A DNA stretch of 37,934 nt from Pseudomonadota bacterium (GCA_018814305.1 JAHJAA010000014.1:1-37934); one strand, 5' to 3'; positions 1 to 8,761 are shown, numbered from the stretch's first letter. The notes: generated from the letters alone by a model not told the origin. Numbers and translations: made by a program.

Positions 1-134
1 AGGGTTTGAACAACAAGGCAAAAGTGGTCACAAAAAGATCCTATGGTTTTAGGTCATTTGATGTGCTGAAAATCGCCTTGTATCATGCACTTGGCAATTT
101 ACCGGAACCAAAATCCACCCACAGATTCTGCTGA
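1..134 (+). CDS. ISL3-family transposase, C-terminal fragment
   Basis: Reading from base 3, the plus strand encodes 43 residues and then a TGA at 132-134. The residues include LNNKAKVVTKRSYGFRSF and end in LPEPKSTHRFC. This is the characteristic C-terminus of ISL3-type DDE transposases: an LNNK..K...R..YGFR segment, then ALYH.LG.LPEP..THRF. The rest of the gene, including the catalytic core, lies upstream of the window. Its 3' end overlaps, antisense, the false C-terminus of the truncated DHH gene. The call rests on the motif; the exact IS name cannot be given from this fragment. Confidence 0.85.
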   Translation, partial: GLNNKAKVVTKRSYGFRSFDVLKIALYHALGNLPEPKSTHRFC

Positions 135-140
135 GGAGCC
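1..140 (+). mobile_element. Right end of an ISL3-family insertion sequence (partial)
   Basis: The window opens inside an IS. The element holds the last codons of an ISL3-type transposase, and its edge is placed at base 140, where the sequence ends in GGAGCC. Read inward, this end begins GGCTCCTCAGCAGAATC. It shares the GGCTC start and a GTGGG about 18-23 bases in with the other IS end at 37794. ISL3 elements typically have ends of this kind, duplicate 8 bp and prefer AT-rich targets; the abutting host sequence (CGATTTTT) fits. The left part of the element and the matching target duplicate lie outside the window. Confidence 0.8.
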
Positions 141-728
141 CGATTTTTCATTGTCTTCCCGGTAGGCCTTCACCCGCTCCTGCATATCTGGGTGGGCCAA
201 GATCTGGTCAATGGTCATGGTCCTCAGCATGCCCGGAAGGGATTTCATGAGATCAAAATTGCTGATGCGATAGGTGTGGATATATCCCATTCCGGTCCTT
301 GGATCCGAGAGGAAGGCAAGAAGCATCCAGTCCTGGGCGTCCATGATGTCTTCCCTGGTATACTTTGCCGAGTCAGCTTTATCCACGGCGACAAGCATCT
401 CTTCAAACTTTTTAAGCTGAGCCGCCTGCTGGGCATCCTTGGCATAATAGTTATAAATAACCCGGGCGGCACTTGGCTCCATTTCACAGGCACCATTGAA
501 CTTTCCAAACAACTGAGCCCGCTGGAGCTCGCTGGAGTGATGATCAAACCACAGGCCACATCCCTCCACAAAAGGAACATTCGCCAGGACATCGTTTGAG
601 GTGATCTCAATCTTGCCATCCTGCAAATCCTTGGGGTGGGTATAGAGATAGTCATCAACAAGGCCCAGTTCTTCCAACAGGGCGGCACAGGCTAAACCGT
701 CAAAATCCGATCGTGTTACAAGTCTCAT
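99..728 (-). pseudogene. DHH-family phosphoesterase (exopolyphosphatase-like), cut by an IS
   Basis: The N-terminus carries the DHH-superfamily motifs RSDFDGLACAALL (residues 6-18) and FDHHSSE (61-67), with VDKADSA at 115-121. These give the metal-binding Asp/His set of a phosphoesterase acting on phosphoanhydride or phosphodiester substrates. From memory, related deltaproteobacterial proteins are around 300 residues with a C-terminal DHHA1 domain, which is missing here. The open frame is 209 codons, but only residues 1-196 (bases 141-728) are native. The last 13 residues, GSSAESVGGFWFR, are antisense read-through of the IS end. The start is well supported by GGGAGG 7 bases before the ATG. 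The gene sits 43 bp after the glycosyltransferase, probably in the same operon. It is likely inactive or altered. Confidence 0.8.
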
Positions 729-771
729 AAAAATTCCTCCCGTTTTTTATGACAGTCAATATACCAGACTT

Positions 772-2049
772 TTACCGTGTCATGGCCTTTTCGATCAACA
801 AAATCGCTTTTTCAACCCCATCCTCGTGGTCTAGGGCTGCGCCAATTGTTACGGCCTGTTCCCTCATCCGAGATGAAGCAAGCACAACCCTGATCGCCTC
901 CGCCAGTTTCCGTGGGGTAAGCGACCGTCGATGCAGAACTTTTGGGGCGATCCCTCGACGCTGCAGCTCATTCCCCCATAATACCTGATCCACTATATGT
1001 TCGACAACAATCGATGGAATTCCAGCGCGGGTAGCTGTCTGGGTGGTTCCCGCCCCCCCATGGTGGACAATGACTGCGCAGAGAGGAAAGATCCGTTGAT
1101 GGGGGACCTTACTCAGATGATAAATCCGCTCGTTTGAACAAAAATCGCCCGCTCCGGCCAGGCTTGATTGGATAATGGCCCGACAACCGGCCTGTTTGAC
1201 CGCCTCGACCATGAGCGCCAAGGTCTCCCGCAGTTCTTGCTCCAGGATTGGCATCAAACTGCCGAAGGTCAAGTAGATCGGGGTAGGACCAGCACCAAGA
1301 AAGTCACGCAGGGCGCCAGGCACCTCCCATGGTTCCGCCTGCTCAGGCATATTAAAAAAACCGCAGATTTGATGATGTTCACCCCAGTCCGGAGGTCGTG
1401 GACACAGGGTGGGGCTCACCGCAATCAGGTTAAGGAGCTTTGATTCCCAGCCTTCCCCCATGATATCAGCCGGCAGAGGCAGACCTTCCTTTTTACGGAG
1501 CGGTTCAAAATATGGTTTCAGCCCCCAATTGACGATCAGGTTAACCAACCGCCACCAAATCGGATTGAACCACTGCCCCACATTCGGTAATCCGATGGGT
1601 GTTAGAAAGCGAGAGGGAATTCCGCCATGGTTGAGCATGACCGAGATATACGGGGTCGGCGCCTTTTCAGCCGCAGCAATCAGGGTGTGGATGATCCAGT
1701 GCCCAATCACCAGATCATTTTCGCTGCAAAGCCGTTGTGACGCACGATACATCTCGTCAATGGCCGGGACATAAAATTCATCCATGATGATCTGCAACTG
1801 GCGGAGGGGAATCCGTTCCTTCATCACCCCTCGAGTAAGCTTGGCCAAAACCACCTCACTGAGATCGAAATGGTCATGGGCACGGCGGATCTGAAAACCC
1901 ATGGTCCCGGCCAGAGCGGAGTAATCCTTATTATCAAAGCTGGTATAGACCAAGGTCACCTGATGCCCGGCAGCGACCAAGCCACCGGCCAGGGCGGCAA
2001 AAGGGCGGATATCCCCGTCACTGCCCCAGGTCTGAATCCCAATTTTCAT
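772..2049 (-). CDS. GT1-family glycosyltransferase (UGT/MGT-like)
   Basis: A 425-residue GT-B fold enzyme that would move a sugar from a nucleotide sugar to a lipid or other small acceptor. The N-terminal Rossmann start is MKIGIQTWGSDGDIRPF, the glycine-rich acceptor-domain entry typical of sterol-, flavonoid- and rhamnolipid-type transferases. The C-terminal donor-binding signature is HHGGAGTT at about residues 329-336, followed by P.IVVEH..DQ..WG (from about 344). No signal peptide is seen, so it should be cytosolic or membrane-associated. An ATG six bases upstream (2055) is also in frame, but GGGGAG abuts it directly and is correctly spaced for the ATG at 2049. It lies 30 bp downstream of a lipoprotein gene, which suggests a role in modifying an envelope lipid. 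The acceptor is unknown. Confidence 0.85.
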   Translation of the reverse strand: MKIGIQTWGSDGDIRPFAALAGGLVAAGHQVTLVYTSFDNKDYSALAGTMGFQIRRAHDHFDLSEVVLAKLTRGVMKERIPLRQLQIIMDEFYVPAIDEMYRASQRLCSENDLVIGHWIIHTLIAAAEKAPTPYISVMLNHGGIPSRFLTPIGLPNVGQWFNPIWWRLVNLIVNWGLKPYFEPLRKKEGLPLPADIMGEGWESKLLNLIAVSPTLCPRPPDWGEHHQICGFFNMPEQAEPWEVPGALRDFLGAGPTPIYLTFGSLMPILEQELRETLALMVEAVKQAGCRAIIQSSLAGAGDFCSNERIYHLSKVPHQRIFPLCAVIVHHGGAGTTQTATRAGIPSIVVEHIVDQVLWGNELQRRGIAPKVLHRRSLTPRKLAEAIRVVLASSRMREQAVTIGAALDHEDGVEKAILLIEKAMTR

Positions 2050-2079
2050 AGGCATCTCCCCAGGCGATACCGCTTGCCT

Positions 2080-3354
2080 TCATTTAGTTGTTCGGACCAG
2101 AGCAGCCATATTCCCCTGCATTGCATAACTTTGATACTTGCGTTGTCCGGGAAGAAGAGTAAATGGCAGAATGGTAATCTGTTGAGGGGGATACTGGCGA
2201 TCACCTGAGAGGGTGAACCTCACCTGATGGGATCCCGGCGCAAGGGGTACCCGGACCAGGGAAAAACTGCCCGGCAAAGCTTGCCAGCTCCGGGTATCGG
2301 CCTCTTCGCTCAATATGGCCAAGACCTGGACTGCGACCACGGCCAATTCATTCCCGTTCTTCCTGATCGTCTGGATAAGCGCTTCTTTCGCGGCCACCCG
2401 AGTCGCTTCCTTGGCGATGATCCCGGTGGCCCGATCCTTGAGGGAGTTATGGGCAACTTCGCCCAGATCCGTGGTCAACTGAGTTGCCATTCTCTGCTGC
2501 GCTGGATCATCAAAACGAAGAATCGCCGATGGAGGTGCGGAATCGTGATATTGGGGAAAAGATATCCGGGTGTGGGGTGGAATAAAGATATTCCCGGCAA
2601 ACTTCACCGGAATCCGCCCGGCGTTTAAAAAAATAACCAATTCACTCGCCGGATCTGTCGTGGGTTTTTGAGGCAGCAAATCCGCAATATCTTTGAGTTC
2701 ATCAAGACGGCCCAAGCGAGACCCCAGACGATATAAATCCCTGGCGATCAAGCGAGGCGTCGGCAGAATCCTCATCAACTTGCGATACTCGATGAAGGCG
2801 TCGTTATCTTCCCCGAGATTTTCATAACAGAGGGCGATCAAAGCCCGGCTGAAGTAATCCTTCTTTAAGGCCTCAGGATACAGGTCAAAAACCTTGAGCG
2901 CCTGTTTGGCCTCAACCAGGGCTTCATCTTCCCGACTCAAGAGCAGATAATTCATCATCAGGAGGGTATGGACCCAGAGCCGTTCACAATATTCGCCGGG
3001 ATACTTGGTAATCAGATCGGAAGAGACCACCGCAGCAGTCTGCCGAGATAGACTAATCGTCTCCAGTTCGGCCATCAGCCGGGAGGCCTTCAAAAGTGTG
3101 TCAGTGCTGGCCTGGTATTCACCGAGACCATGGAGAAAAACCCCTTTCTCCATATAATAGAGCAACTCATTCCGGCCAGAGGTATCGGCGGCCGGACCAA
3201 GGGTGTCGACCGCCTGCTGCAGATTCCCCTGGAAATAGTGCTGCCTGGCCTTGGTCAGCGGAGACACCGCGCAACCGCTGACCAGAAAAAGAAAGCCAAG
3301 CAGGACCCATTTCCCCAGGCTATTACCAACCAATGAAGGGTTTCGATGCTTCAC
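2080..3354 (-). CDS. COG3014-like lipoprotein with TPR-like repeats
   Basis: The 424-residue protein starts at GTG (3354), preceded by AGAGG at 6 bases. A lipoprotein signal peptide ends in LVSGC, with the lipidated Cys at residue 28 and Ala at +2, which points to the outer membrane. Residues about 35-200 are helical and TPR-like, with segments such as QHYFQGNLQQAVDTL. The C-terminal half, with ARIPVKF- and LPGSFSLVRVPL-like strands, resembles COG3014 proteins of unknown biochemical function. Its start overlaps the upstream lpoB-like gene by 32 bp, so the two are translationally coupled. This pairing with LpoB-family lipoproteins recurs in other proteobacteria (recalled, not searched) and suggests work in peptidoglycan or outer-membrane assembly. 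Confidence 0.75.
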   Translation of the reverse strand: MKHRNPSLVGNSLGKWVLLGFLFLVSGCAVSPLTKARQHYFQGNLQQAVDTLGPAADTSGRNELLYYMEKGVFLHGLGEYQASTDTLLKASRLMAELETISLSRQTAAVVSSDLITKYPGEYCERLWVHTLLMMNYLLLSREDEALVEAKQALKVFDLYPEALKKDYFSRALIALCYENLGEDNDAFIEYRKLMRILPTPRLIARDLYRLGSRLGRLDELKDIADLLPQKPTTDPASELVIFLNAGRIPVKFAGNIFIPPHTRISFPQYHDSAPPSAILRFDDPAQQRMATQLTTDLGEVAHNSLKDRATGIIAKEATRVAAKEALIQTIRKNGNELAVVAVQVLAILSEEADTRSWQALPGSFSLVRVPLAPGSHQVRFTLSGDRQYPPQQITILPFTLLPGQRKYQSYAMQGNMAALVRTTK

Positions 3355-3940
3355 GAATAACCTCTGCGCTTCCGGCCCACTCGACCAGGCTGGTTTCCAG
3401 ATCGGTCAGTTCCAGATGGAGGCTGTAATACTGGAGGCTTTTCTTTTTCAGTCGGATCTGTTTGGGCTGTTTCTTCTCAATGGAGCGGAGGGTCCCGGTC
3501 AGCATATATTTGGCCCCAACCTGACGGGCCTTCTCAAGCCTGGTTTCGCTTGCTACCCGGCCGCCGTACTGGTACTGGGTTTCCTTCTCGATATTTTCCC
3601 GCTGTTCCTTATTGACAAACCGAACCCGGCGACTCTCAATAAGCTTCTCACGAATATCGTCGGAGATCAGGCTGGTACTGATATGTTCCTCGGTCCGATT
3701 CTCAATCCCGTAGACAATGACCACCGGTCGATCGTCGGCTGAAATCAGCGGCGGTTTGGTTAACATAGATTCGACGAGATCATTGACGATTTTCCGTTTA
3801 TCGGAAAAATGATACCCCTCATCATAGATCACACTTTCATCCGAGGCGATCTCCCGGGTAGTGACACTGCACCCCGTTGAGAGCACCAGCAAAACAGCCA
3901 GGATACTACTTGAGATAATTGTCATCGGTCCACGTCGCAT
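3323..3940 (-). CDS. LpoB-like penicillin-binding-protein activator lipoprotein
   Basis: This is a 205-residue lipoprotein. MRRGPMTIISSSILAVLLVL leads to the lipobox LSTGC, with Cys24 as the lipidation site. The mature part matches the LpoB/COG3417 fold in outline: VVIVYGIENRTEEHI, then a helix ending in the RVRFVNKEQRENI strand, then GAKYMLTGTLRSIEK and a final LELTDLETSLVEWAGSAEV strand. In enterobacteria LpoB activates PBP1B from the outer membrane; the same role here is inference. The open frame reaches 4033, but GGGAG spaced for the ATG at 3940, and the clean signal peptide there, decide the start. It overlaps the COG3014 gene by 32 bp and heads the probable operon. Confidence 0.8.
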   Translation of the reverse strand: MRRGPMTIISSSILAVLLVLSTGCSVTTREIASDESVIYDEGYHFSDKRKIVNDLVESMLTKPPLISADDRPVVIVYGIENRTEEHISTSLISDDIREKLIESRRVRFVNKEQRENIEKETQYQYGGRVASETRLEKARQVGAKYMLTGTLRSIEKKQPKQIRLKKKSLQYYSLHLELTDLETSLVEWAGSAEVIREASKPFIGW

Positions 3941-4100
3941 GGTCATTCTCCCATTTCCACTATTTTCTAGAGCTCCGGCCTCGCCGGAAAATGAATCATC
4001 CATAAAATATCTGACCCCCAACCCAAAAGGCAAGGCCTCATTTTCCGAGACGGCTTCCGTCCGGGTTGTTTTTGGGTGCCGCCGCCCCTTTTTTGCATTT

Positions 4101-5783
4101 TTATTGCCTGGTTAAATGACGATAACGGATCCGGTGGGGTTGATCCGCTTCATGACCAAGCCGGGCCTTGCGATCGGCCTCATATTCTGAGTAATTGCCA
4201 TCGAACCAGACCACTTGACTGTTCCCCTCGAAGGCCAGAATATGGGTCGCGATCCGGTCAAGAAACCAGCGATCATGGCTGATCACCACGGCACATCCGC
4301 CAAAATTTTCCAGGGCCTCTTCCAAGGCGCGCAGGGTGTTGATATCAAGGTCATTGGTCGGTTCATCAAGGAGAATGACATTGGCCCCATCTTTCAGAAC
4401 CCGAGCCAGGTGTACTCGATTCCGCTGGCCACCAGAGAGATTGCCCACCTTCTGCTGCTGTTCGGTGCCGGAAAAATTGAAGCGAGACACATAGGCCCGG
4501 GAATTGACCTCACGGTTTCCTAAAGTGATGGTCTCCTGGCCATCGGAGATCACCTCCCAGATGGTCTTTTCCGGATCCAGATCACGGCCCTGATCCACAT
4601 GGGCTAGTTTAACGGTATCGCCGATGGTAAAGGTCCCTGCATCCGATTTTTCCTGACCGGTAATCATCTTAAACAACGTAGACTTCCCGGCGCCGTTGGG
4701 ACCGATGACTCCGATAATCCCTCCGGGGGGAAGCGAAAAGGTCATATTCTCCACCAACAGCTTATCACCGAACCCCTTACTCACCTTATCGGACTCAATG
4801 ACCAATTTGCCGAGTCGCGGTCCCGGTGGGACATAGAGCTGCAAATCCCGAATCTTTTCCTGACCGCTCTCTTCCAATAATTTCTCATAGGCGGTGATCC
4901 TCGCCTTGCCCTTGGCATGCCGCCCCTTGGGGCTCATCCGAATCCATTCCAGCTCCCGCTGCAAGGTCTTCTGGCGGTCTGACTCCTGCTTTTCTTCCCT
5001 GGCCAGCCGTTTCTGTTTCTGGTCCAGCCAGGACGAATAATTTCCTTCCCAGGGAATTCCCTTGCCCCGGTCAAGTTCCAGAATCCAACCGGCCACATTA
5101 TCCAGGAAATAGCGATCGTGGGTGACGGCGATAACCGTTCCTTCATAGCGCTGCAGATGTTGCTCAAGCCAAGATACGGTTTCGGCATCAAGATGGTTGG
5201 TCGGTTCGTCCAAGAGGAGAATATCAGGTTTTTGCAACATCAGACGGCACAGAGCAACCCGTCTCTTTTCACCACCGGACAGGACGTTGATTTTTGTATC
5301 CGCCGGGGGACAACGCAGGGCATCCATGGCCATATCCAACCGGGCATCCAGATCCCAGGCGTCCAGGGCATCGAGTTTTTCCTGAACCTTACCCTGTTGG
5401 TCGATGAGTTTATTCATCTCATCGTCATCCATGGGCTCCCCGAATTTTTCGTTGATTAGGTTAAACTCATTGAGCAGATCCACCGTCTCCTGCACTCCTT
5501 CCTCAACGACCTGACGCACTGTTTTTTCAGGATCAAGGCCAGGTTCCTGCTCAAGCATCCCCACGGTGTACCCCGGCGAGAGATGGATTTCTCCATTGAA
5601 TTCCTTGTCGACTCCGGCCAGAATCTTAAGGAGTGAACTCTTGCCCGATCCGTTTAATCCGAGAACCCCGATTTTGGCCCCATAAAAATAGGACAGCGAA
5701 ATATTCTCCAGAACTGGTTTCTTATTGTAGAATTTACTGACTTTAATCATCGAATAGATGATCTTGTTCCCTTCGTTTGCCAT
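4101..5783 (-). CDS. ettA: Energy-dependent translational throttle protein EttA (ABC-F)
   Basis: A 560-residue soluble ABC-F ATPase. EttA gates entry of the 70S ribosome into elongation according to the ATP/ADP ratio by binding at the E site. The sequence shows two nucleotide-binding domains without membrane segments: Walker A GLNGSGKSS (42-50) and GPNGAGKST (361-369), signatures LSGGEKRRVAL (168-178) and LSGGQRNRVHL (449-459), and Walker B LLLDEPTNHLDA and ILLDEPTNDLDI. The EttA-type arm insertion covers about residues 95-140, and the basic inter-domain linker (IRMSPKGRHAKGKARI) contacts rRNA and tRNA in known structures. Length and motif order match EttA closely. The ATG at 5783 follows AGGGA. 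It ends 160 bp before the lpoB-like start and is probably a separate transcript. Confidence 0.93.
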   Translation of the reverse strand: MANEGNKIIYSMIKVSKFYNKKPVLENISLSYFYGAKIGVLGLNGSGKSSLLKILAGVDKEFNGEIHLSPGYTVGMLEQEPGLDPEKTVRQVVEEGVQETVDLLNEFNLINEKFGEPMDDDEMNKLIDQQGKVQEKLDALDAWDLDARLDMAMDALRCPPADTKINVLSGGEKRRVALCRLMLQKPDILLLDEPTNHLDAETVSWLEQHLQRYEGTVIAVTHDRYFLDNVAGWILELDRGKGIPWEGNYSSWLDQKQKRLAREEKQESDRQKTLQRELEWIRMSPKGRHAKGKARITAYEKLLEESGQEKIRDLQLYVPPGPRLGKLVIESDKVSKGFGDKLLVENMTFSLPPGGIIGVIGPNGAGKSTLFKMITGQEKSDAGTFTIGDTVKLAHVDQGRDLDPEKTIWEVISDGQETITLGNREVNSRAYVSRFNFSGTEQQQKVGNLSGGQRNRVHLARVLKDGANVILLDEPTNDLDINTLRALEEALENFGGCAVVISHDRWFLDRIATHILAFEGNSQVVWFDGNYSEYEADRKARLGHEADQPHRIRYRHLTRQ

Positions 5784-6364
5784 AATATTCCCTATTGATA
5801 TCTATTGATTCCTTGCTGTTTAGAAGCCGATCACGTATACCCCTGATTGCGAAAAGGTTCCCCTGAAGCAGCCAAAACAAACACACACATGTGTTTAACT
5901 CATGTTCACCAAACCACCGACCACCCATCCAAAGTCAAAACTGGGCGTAATCTCAAATAGTTTGCATTTTTTCAGAAGAAGAACATAGTACCAAATTAAT
6001 AATTATCTCTCCCGAGTAAAATACTGCTCCTGCGGAAGAAATCAGGTTAAGCTTCATCTGTGCAAATACAATTTTTTGCATGGAAAGAACCGACTCGACA
6101 CGGTATTTATCTGAACTACCGTCTTTAATTAATAACATCTCCGTTGATCGAACCATTTGAAAACGGAACTCTTTGCGGCCAAAGAGCAAAGAAAATATCC
6201 ATAATACCGATGAATCCTCAATAACGTCAGGAACTTTCCGCTAACCGTTTGCGATTATTCATCATTTTTCTTTTGTGTTTCCCTCAAGAAATTTTTATGA
6301 TAGGTCGACGAACTGCTGGAAAAGACCTCCCCTGTTCGTCGTTAATGAAAACTGGAGAAGCATG
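5784..6364. other. Gene-poor divergent intergenic region (581 bp)
   Basis: This AT-rich stretch separates the divergent ettA and CNB-PilZ genes and must hold both promoters. It contains a short perfect palindrome (ACACATGTGT near 5885-5894). A minus-strand frame (5953-6189, about 78 codons from a TTG) has no ribosome binding site and resembles nothing I know. I see no tRNA-like or riboswitch-like fold and no clear -35/-10 pair. The minus frame could be the remnant of a decayed gene. Confidence 0.5.
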
Positions 6365-7399
6365 ATGGATGATATCATCAAACACGAAGAACTGGTTGAC
6401 CGTTATATTAAAGCGGGAAAAACCGATGCTGCCATTAAATCCCTACTGTTTCTCATCACAAAATACGCCCAGAAGCATGATTTTGAAACAGCTAATTCCC
6501 TCCGCGAAAAAATCATTACCATCGACCCCATGGCCCTTACCGATGCAATCAAAGCCCATGAAATTATCGAAGATTCCCGCCGACGCCCGGTGGACAAAGG
6601 CCATATGGAGGTCTGGTCCAGGCTCTATGATACCCTGACCATGGACGAAGCCAATATTCTGTTCAATGATATGCAGGAAAGAACCTTCCGCCCCGGAGAA
6701 ACCATCTTTTCCCAAGGCACCCGAAACACCTATCTCTATTTTATCAACTCCGGTCAAGCCAAGCATCTCTACCTCCAAGACAACCGGGAAATGTTCCTCA
6801 AGCGTATATCTACCGGTAATATTGCCGGAGAAGATACCTTTTTTGACGCAACGCTCTGCACTACGTCCCTGTTTGCCATCGATCGGGTCAAGGCCCACTT
6901 TCTGGAAGCCGGAATTTTAACGCGCTGGCAGGGAACCGCCCCAGGACTGGAGAAAAAGCTGCGGGCCTTTTGTGAAAAAGAAGAAAAGATCCATGATCTG
7001 CTCAAACGAAATGCCATGGACCGCCGGACCCAGCGCAGAGTCCTTCTCCCTGGCAGAATTTTAATTCGATTGGTCAGTAATGAAGGAGAACCCATCGGGC
7101 AAACCCTGCGAGGTCATCTCGGGGATGTCTCCGTGGGCGGAATCTCCTTTCAAATCAAGGTCAAGGAACGGGGCCAAGCCCAACTCCTCCTGGGAAGAAA
7201 ACTCCATGTCCGCTTTAATATGCCCCCCACCATGACCGAAGTAGAACGAATTGGTATTGCTCTGGGGGTCCGATATAAAGCAAATGATGAAACCGAAACG
7301 GATGACGATTTCTCGGTCCACATCAAATTTGATGACCTGTTAACCAACAAGGCCTTAAATGATGTTGAACGATTTTTAAAAGTCATGAATCCGTCGTGA
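6365..7399 (+). CDS. Cyclic-nucleotide-fold plus PilZ domain protein
   Basis: A 344-residue cytosolic signalling protein. Residues 1-75 are helical and TPR-like (LVDRYIKAGKTDAAIKSLLF). Residues about 87-190 form a CRP-like cyclic-nucleotide-binding barrel (FRPGETIFSQGTRNTYLYFI...GNIAGEDTFF). Residues about 219-335 are a PilZ domain with RRTQRR (220-225) and DVSVGG (254-259), the RxxxR and D/NxSxxG signatures that bind cyclic di-GMP. The phosphate-binding cassette of the CNB fold lacks the Arg after the GE pair, so cAMP binding is doubtful. The frame is open from 6275, but GGAG 7 bases before the ATG at 6365 supports this start (ATG 6362 is adjacent). The ParA-roadblock gene follows on the same strand, 137 bp downstream. 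Its target is unknown. Confidence 0.82.
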   Translation: MDDIIKHEELVDRYIKAGKTDAAIKSLLFLITKYAQKHDFETANSLREKIITIDPMALTDAIKAHEIIEDSRRRPVDKGHMEVWSRLYDTLTMDEANILFNDMQERTFRPGETIFSQGTRNTYLYFINSGQAKHLYLQDNREMFLKRISTGNIAGEDTFFDATLCTTSLFAIDRVKAHFLEAGILTRWQGTAPGLEKKLRAFCEKEEKIHDLLKRNAMDRRTQRRVLLPGRILIRLVSNEGEPIGQTLRGHLGDVSVGGISFQIKVKERGQAQLLLGRKLHVRFNMPPTMTEVERIGIALGVRYKANDETETDDDFSVHIKFDDLLTNKALNDVERFLKVMNPS

Positions 7400-7536
7400 A
7401 ATTATCCTCCTGACGTATTCTTCCTTGAAAATCTCCACAAATTGTTTTTTTATCACATTGTGGTACTTGTGTCTCGGTGCCGCTTTGCCCAATCCTTCAT
7501 GAATTCCTTTTGCCGAACGAACATAAGGAGATTCCG

Positions 7537-8757
7537 GTGACCAAAAAAATTACCATTGCCAGCCATAAAGGCGGGGTCGGCAAAACGACCACCGCCCTGA
7601 ATCTTGGCTTCTCGATGAGCCGTCTCGGCAAAAAAGTATTGGTCGTCGATGCCGACCTGCAGGGAGGAGTCGCGGTCGCCTGTAACCTGGTTGCCAAAAC
7701 ACCCAAGGGCATCATCCATGTATTGCGGGATGATCTTCCTTTGGCGGAGGCCATCTTTCATCTGGACCAGGAAAAACGACTGGCGATTCTCGGAGCTGGA
7801 ATCGAGATCCCTGAAGATATTGTCTATTTTGAAGAACAGACCAGTCAGGGAAGATTACAGACCTTATTTCAAGGGGATTTCTCCGCTTTTGATTACGTTC
7901 TCTTTGATGCCCCAGCCGGAATCGGGGTCATAACCAAGGAGTTGTTGACGGTCAGCGACAGTATGATTCATGTCATCAACTGCCGGGCCAGCACGGTAAA
8001 ATCCATTGCCAAACTCTTGCGCCTCTTTATCTGGATCCGAAAAACCATCAATGCAGAAATCAAACTTTCCGGAATTCTAATCTCCGGATTTAAGGAAAAC
8101 GATCCGGTTGAAGAAAAATTCTTACAAATTATCCGGTCCAGACTGCCGGCCAACCTCCTTTTCCATTCCCTGATTCCCTACGATGATGTATTTGAAAAGG
8201 CCAGCATCAAAGCAGTGCCGGTGGGGCGTATGGCCCAGGGCCAAAAAGCGACCAAGTCGTATCAATCACTGGCCGAAGAGCTTGTCTCTCGGGAGCAGGA
8301 GGCCTCTCTTGCCTCTCTCTCCGATGACATGGGTGGGGTAGACCAGGATCTGGATGATATTCAAACCGCACCCGAGCTTGGTTCCCTTGATATTAAGAAT
8401 GATAAGATCCACGAGATCCTCGTAGACCTCTGCGATAATGGTGAATGCCATGGTGCCCTGGTTGCCGATGAAATGGGATTCCTTCTGGCGGATTACCACA
8501 CCCCTCTGGCTGTGGATAGCCTTGCCGCATATAGTTCGGTTCTCGGCGAGGCCTTGGTCAAAGCGGATTCTTTGATCGATATGCCTGAGGCCAACAACCT
8601 GGTCCTCGACATGAATGATGCAGACAAAATCGTGCTCCGCTGGTGTTCCATCCTGGGAGAACGCTATTTTCTCATGGCAATCTGCCCCCAGGAAGCCGAT
8701 GTTCTCGGTGAGATTGAACACGCCGCTGGCAAAATAGTATCAGAACTTTCTGAATAA
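7537..8757 (+). CDS. ParA/MinD-like ATPase with C-terminal roadblock/LC7-like domain
   Basis: 406 residues starting at GTG with AAGGAG 6 bases upstream; the in-frame ATG at 7477 lacks such a site. Residues 1-250 are a deviant-Walker P-loop ATPase: KGGVGKTT (11-18), VLVVDADLQGG (34-44) and VLFDAPAGIG (121-130). It is closest to the FlhG/MinD branch of spatial-positioning ATPases. After an acidic linker (about 255-283), residues 284-406 (IHEILVDLCDNGECHGALVAD...) look like a roadblock/LC7 fold, a module that usually regulates MglA-type small GTPases or mediates dimerisation. I see no MinD-like C-terminal amphipathic membrane helix. It sits in a cluster with a second roadblock protein and a PilZ protein, which suggests polar or surface-behaviour control. 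The C-terminal assignment is less certain than the ATPase. Confidence 0.8.
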   Translation: MTKKITIASHKGGVGKTTTALNLGFSMSRLGKKVLVVDADLQGGVAVACNLVAKTPKGIIHVLRDDLPLAEAIFHLDQEKRLAILGAGIEIPEDIVYFEEQTSQGRLQTLFQGDFSAFDYVLFDAPAGIGVITKELLTVSDSMIHVINCRASTVKSIAKLLRLFIWIRKTINAEIKLSGILISGFKENDPVEEKFLQIIRSRLPANLLFHSLIPYDDVFEKASIKAVPVGRMAQGQKATKSYQSLAEELVSREQEASLASLSDDMGGVDQDLDDIQTAPELGSLDIKNDKIHEILVDLCDNGECHGALVADEMGFLLADYHTPLAVDSLAAYSSVLGEALVKADSLIDMPEANNLVLDMNDADKIVLRWCSILGERYFLMAICPQEADVLGEIEHAAGKIVSELSE

Positions 8758-8761
8758 AAAA

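Noticed and set aside
5953-6189. Minus-strand frame of about 78 codons from a TTG
   Set aside because: It has no ribosome binding site, no recognisable domain and an AT-rich context; mentioned only as a possible relic.
6443-6898. Long antisense frames over several genes (also 31751-32218 and 19105-19632)
   Set aside because: They mirror well-supported genes on the other strand, have no ribosome binding sites and show low-complexity or implausible sequence.
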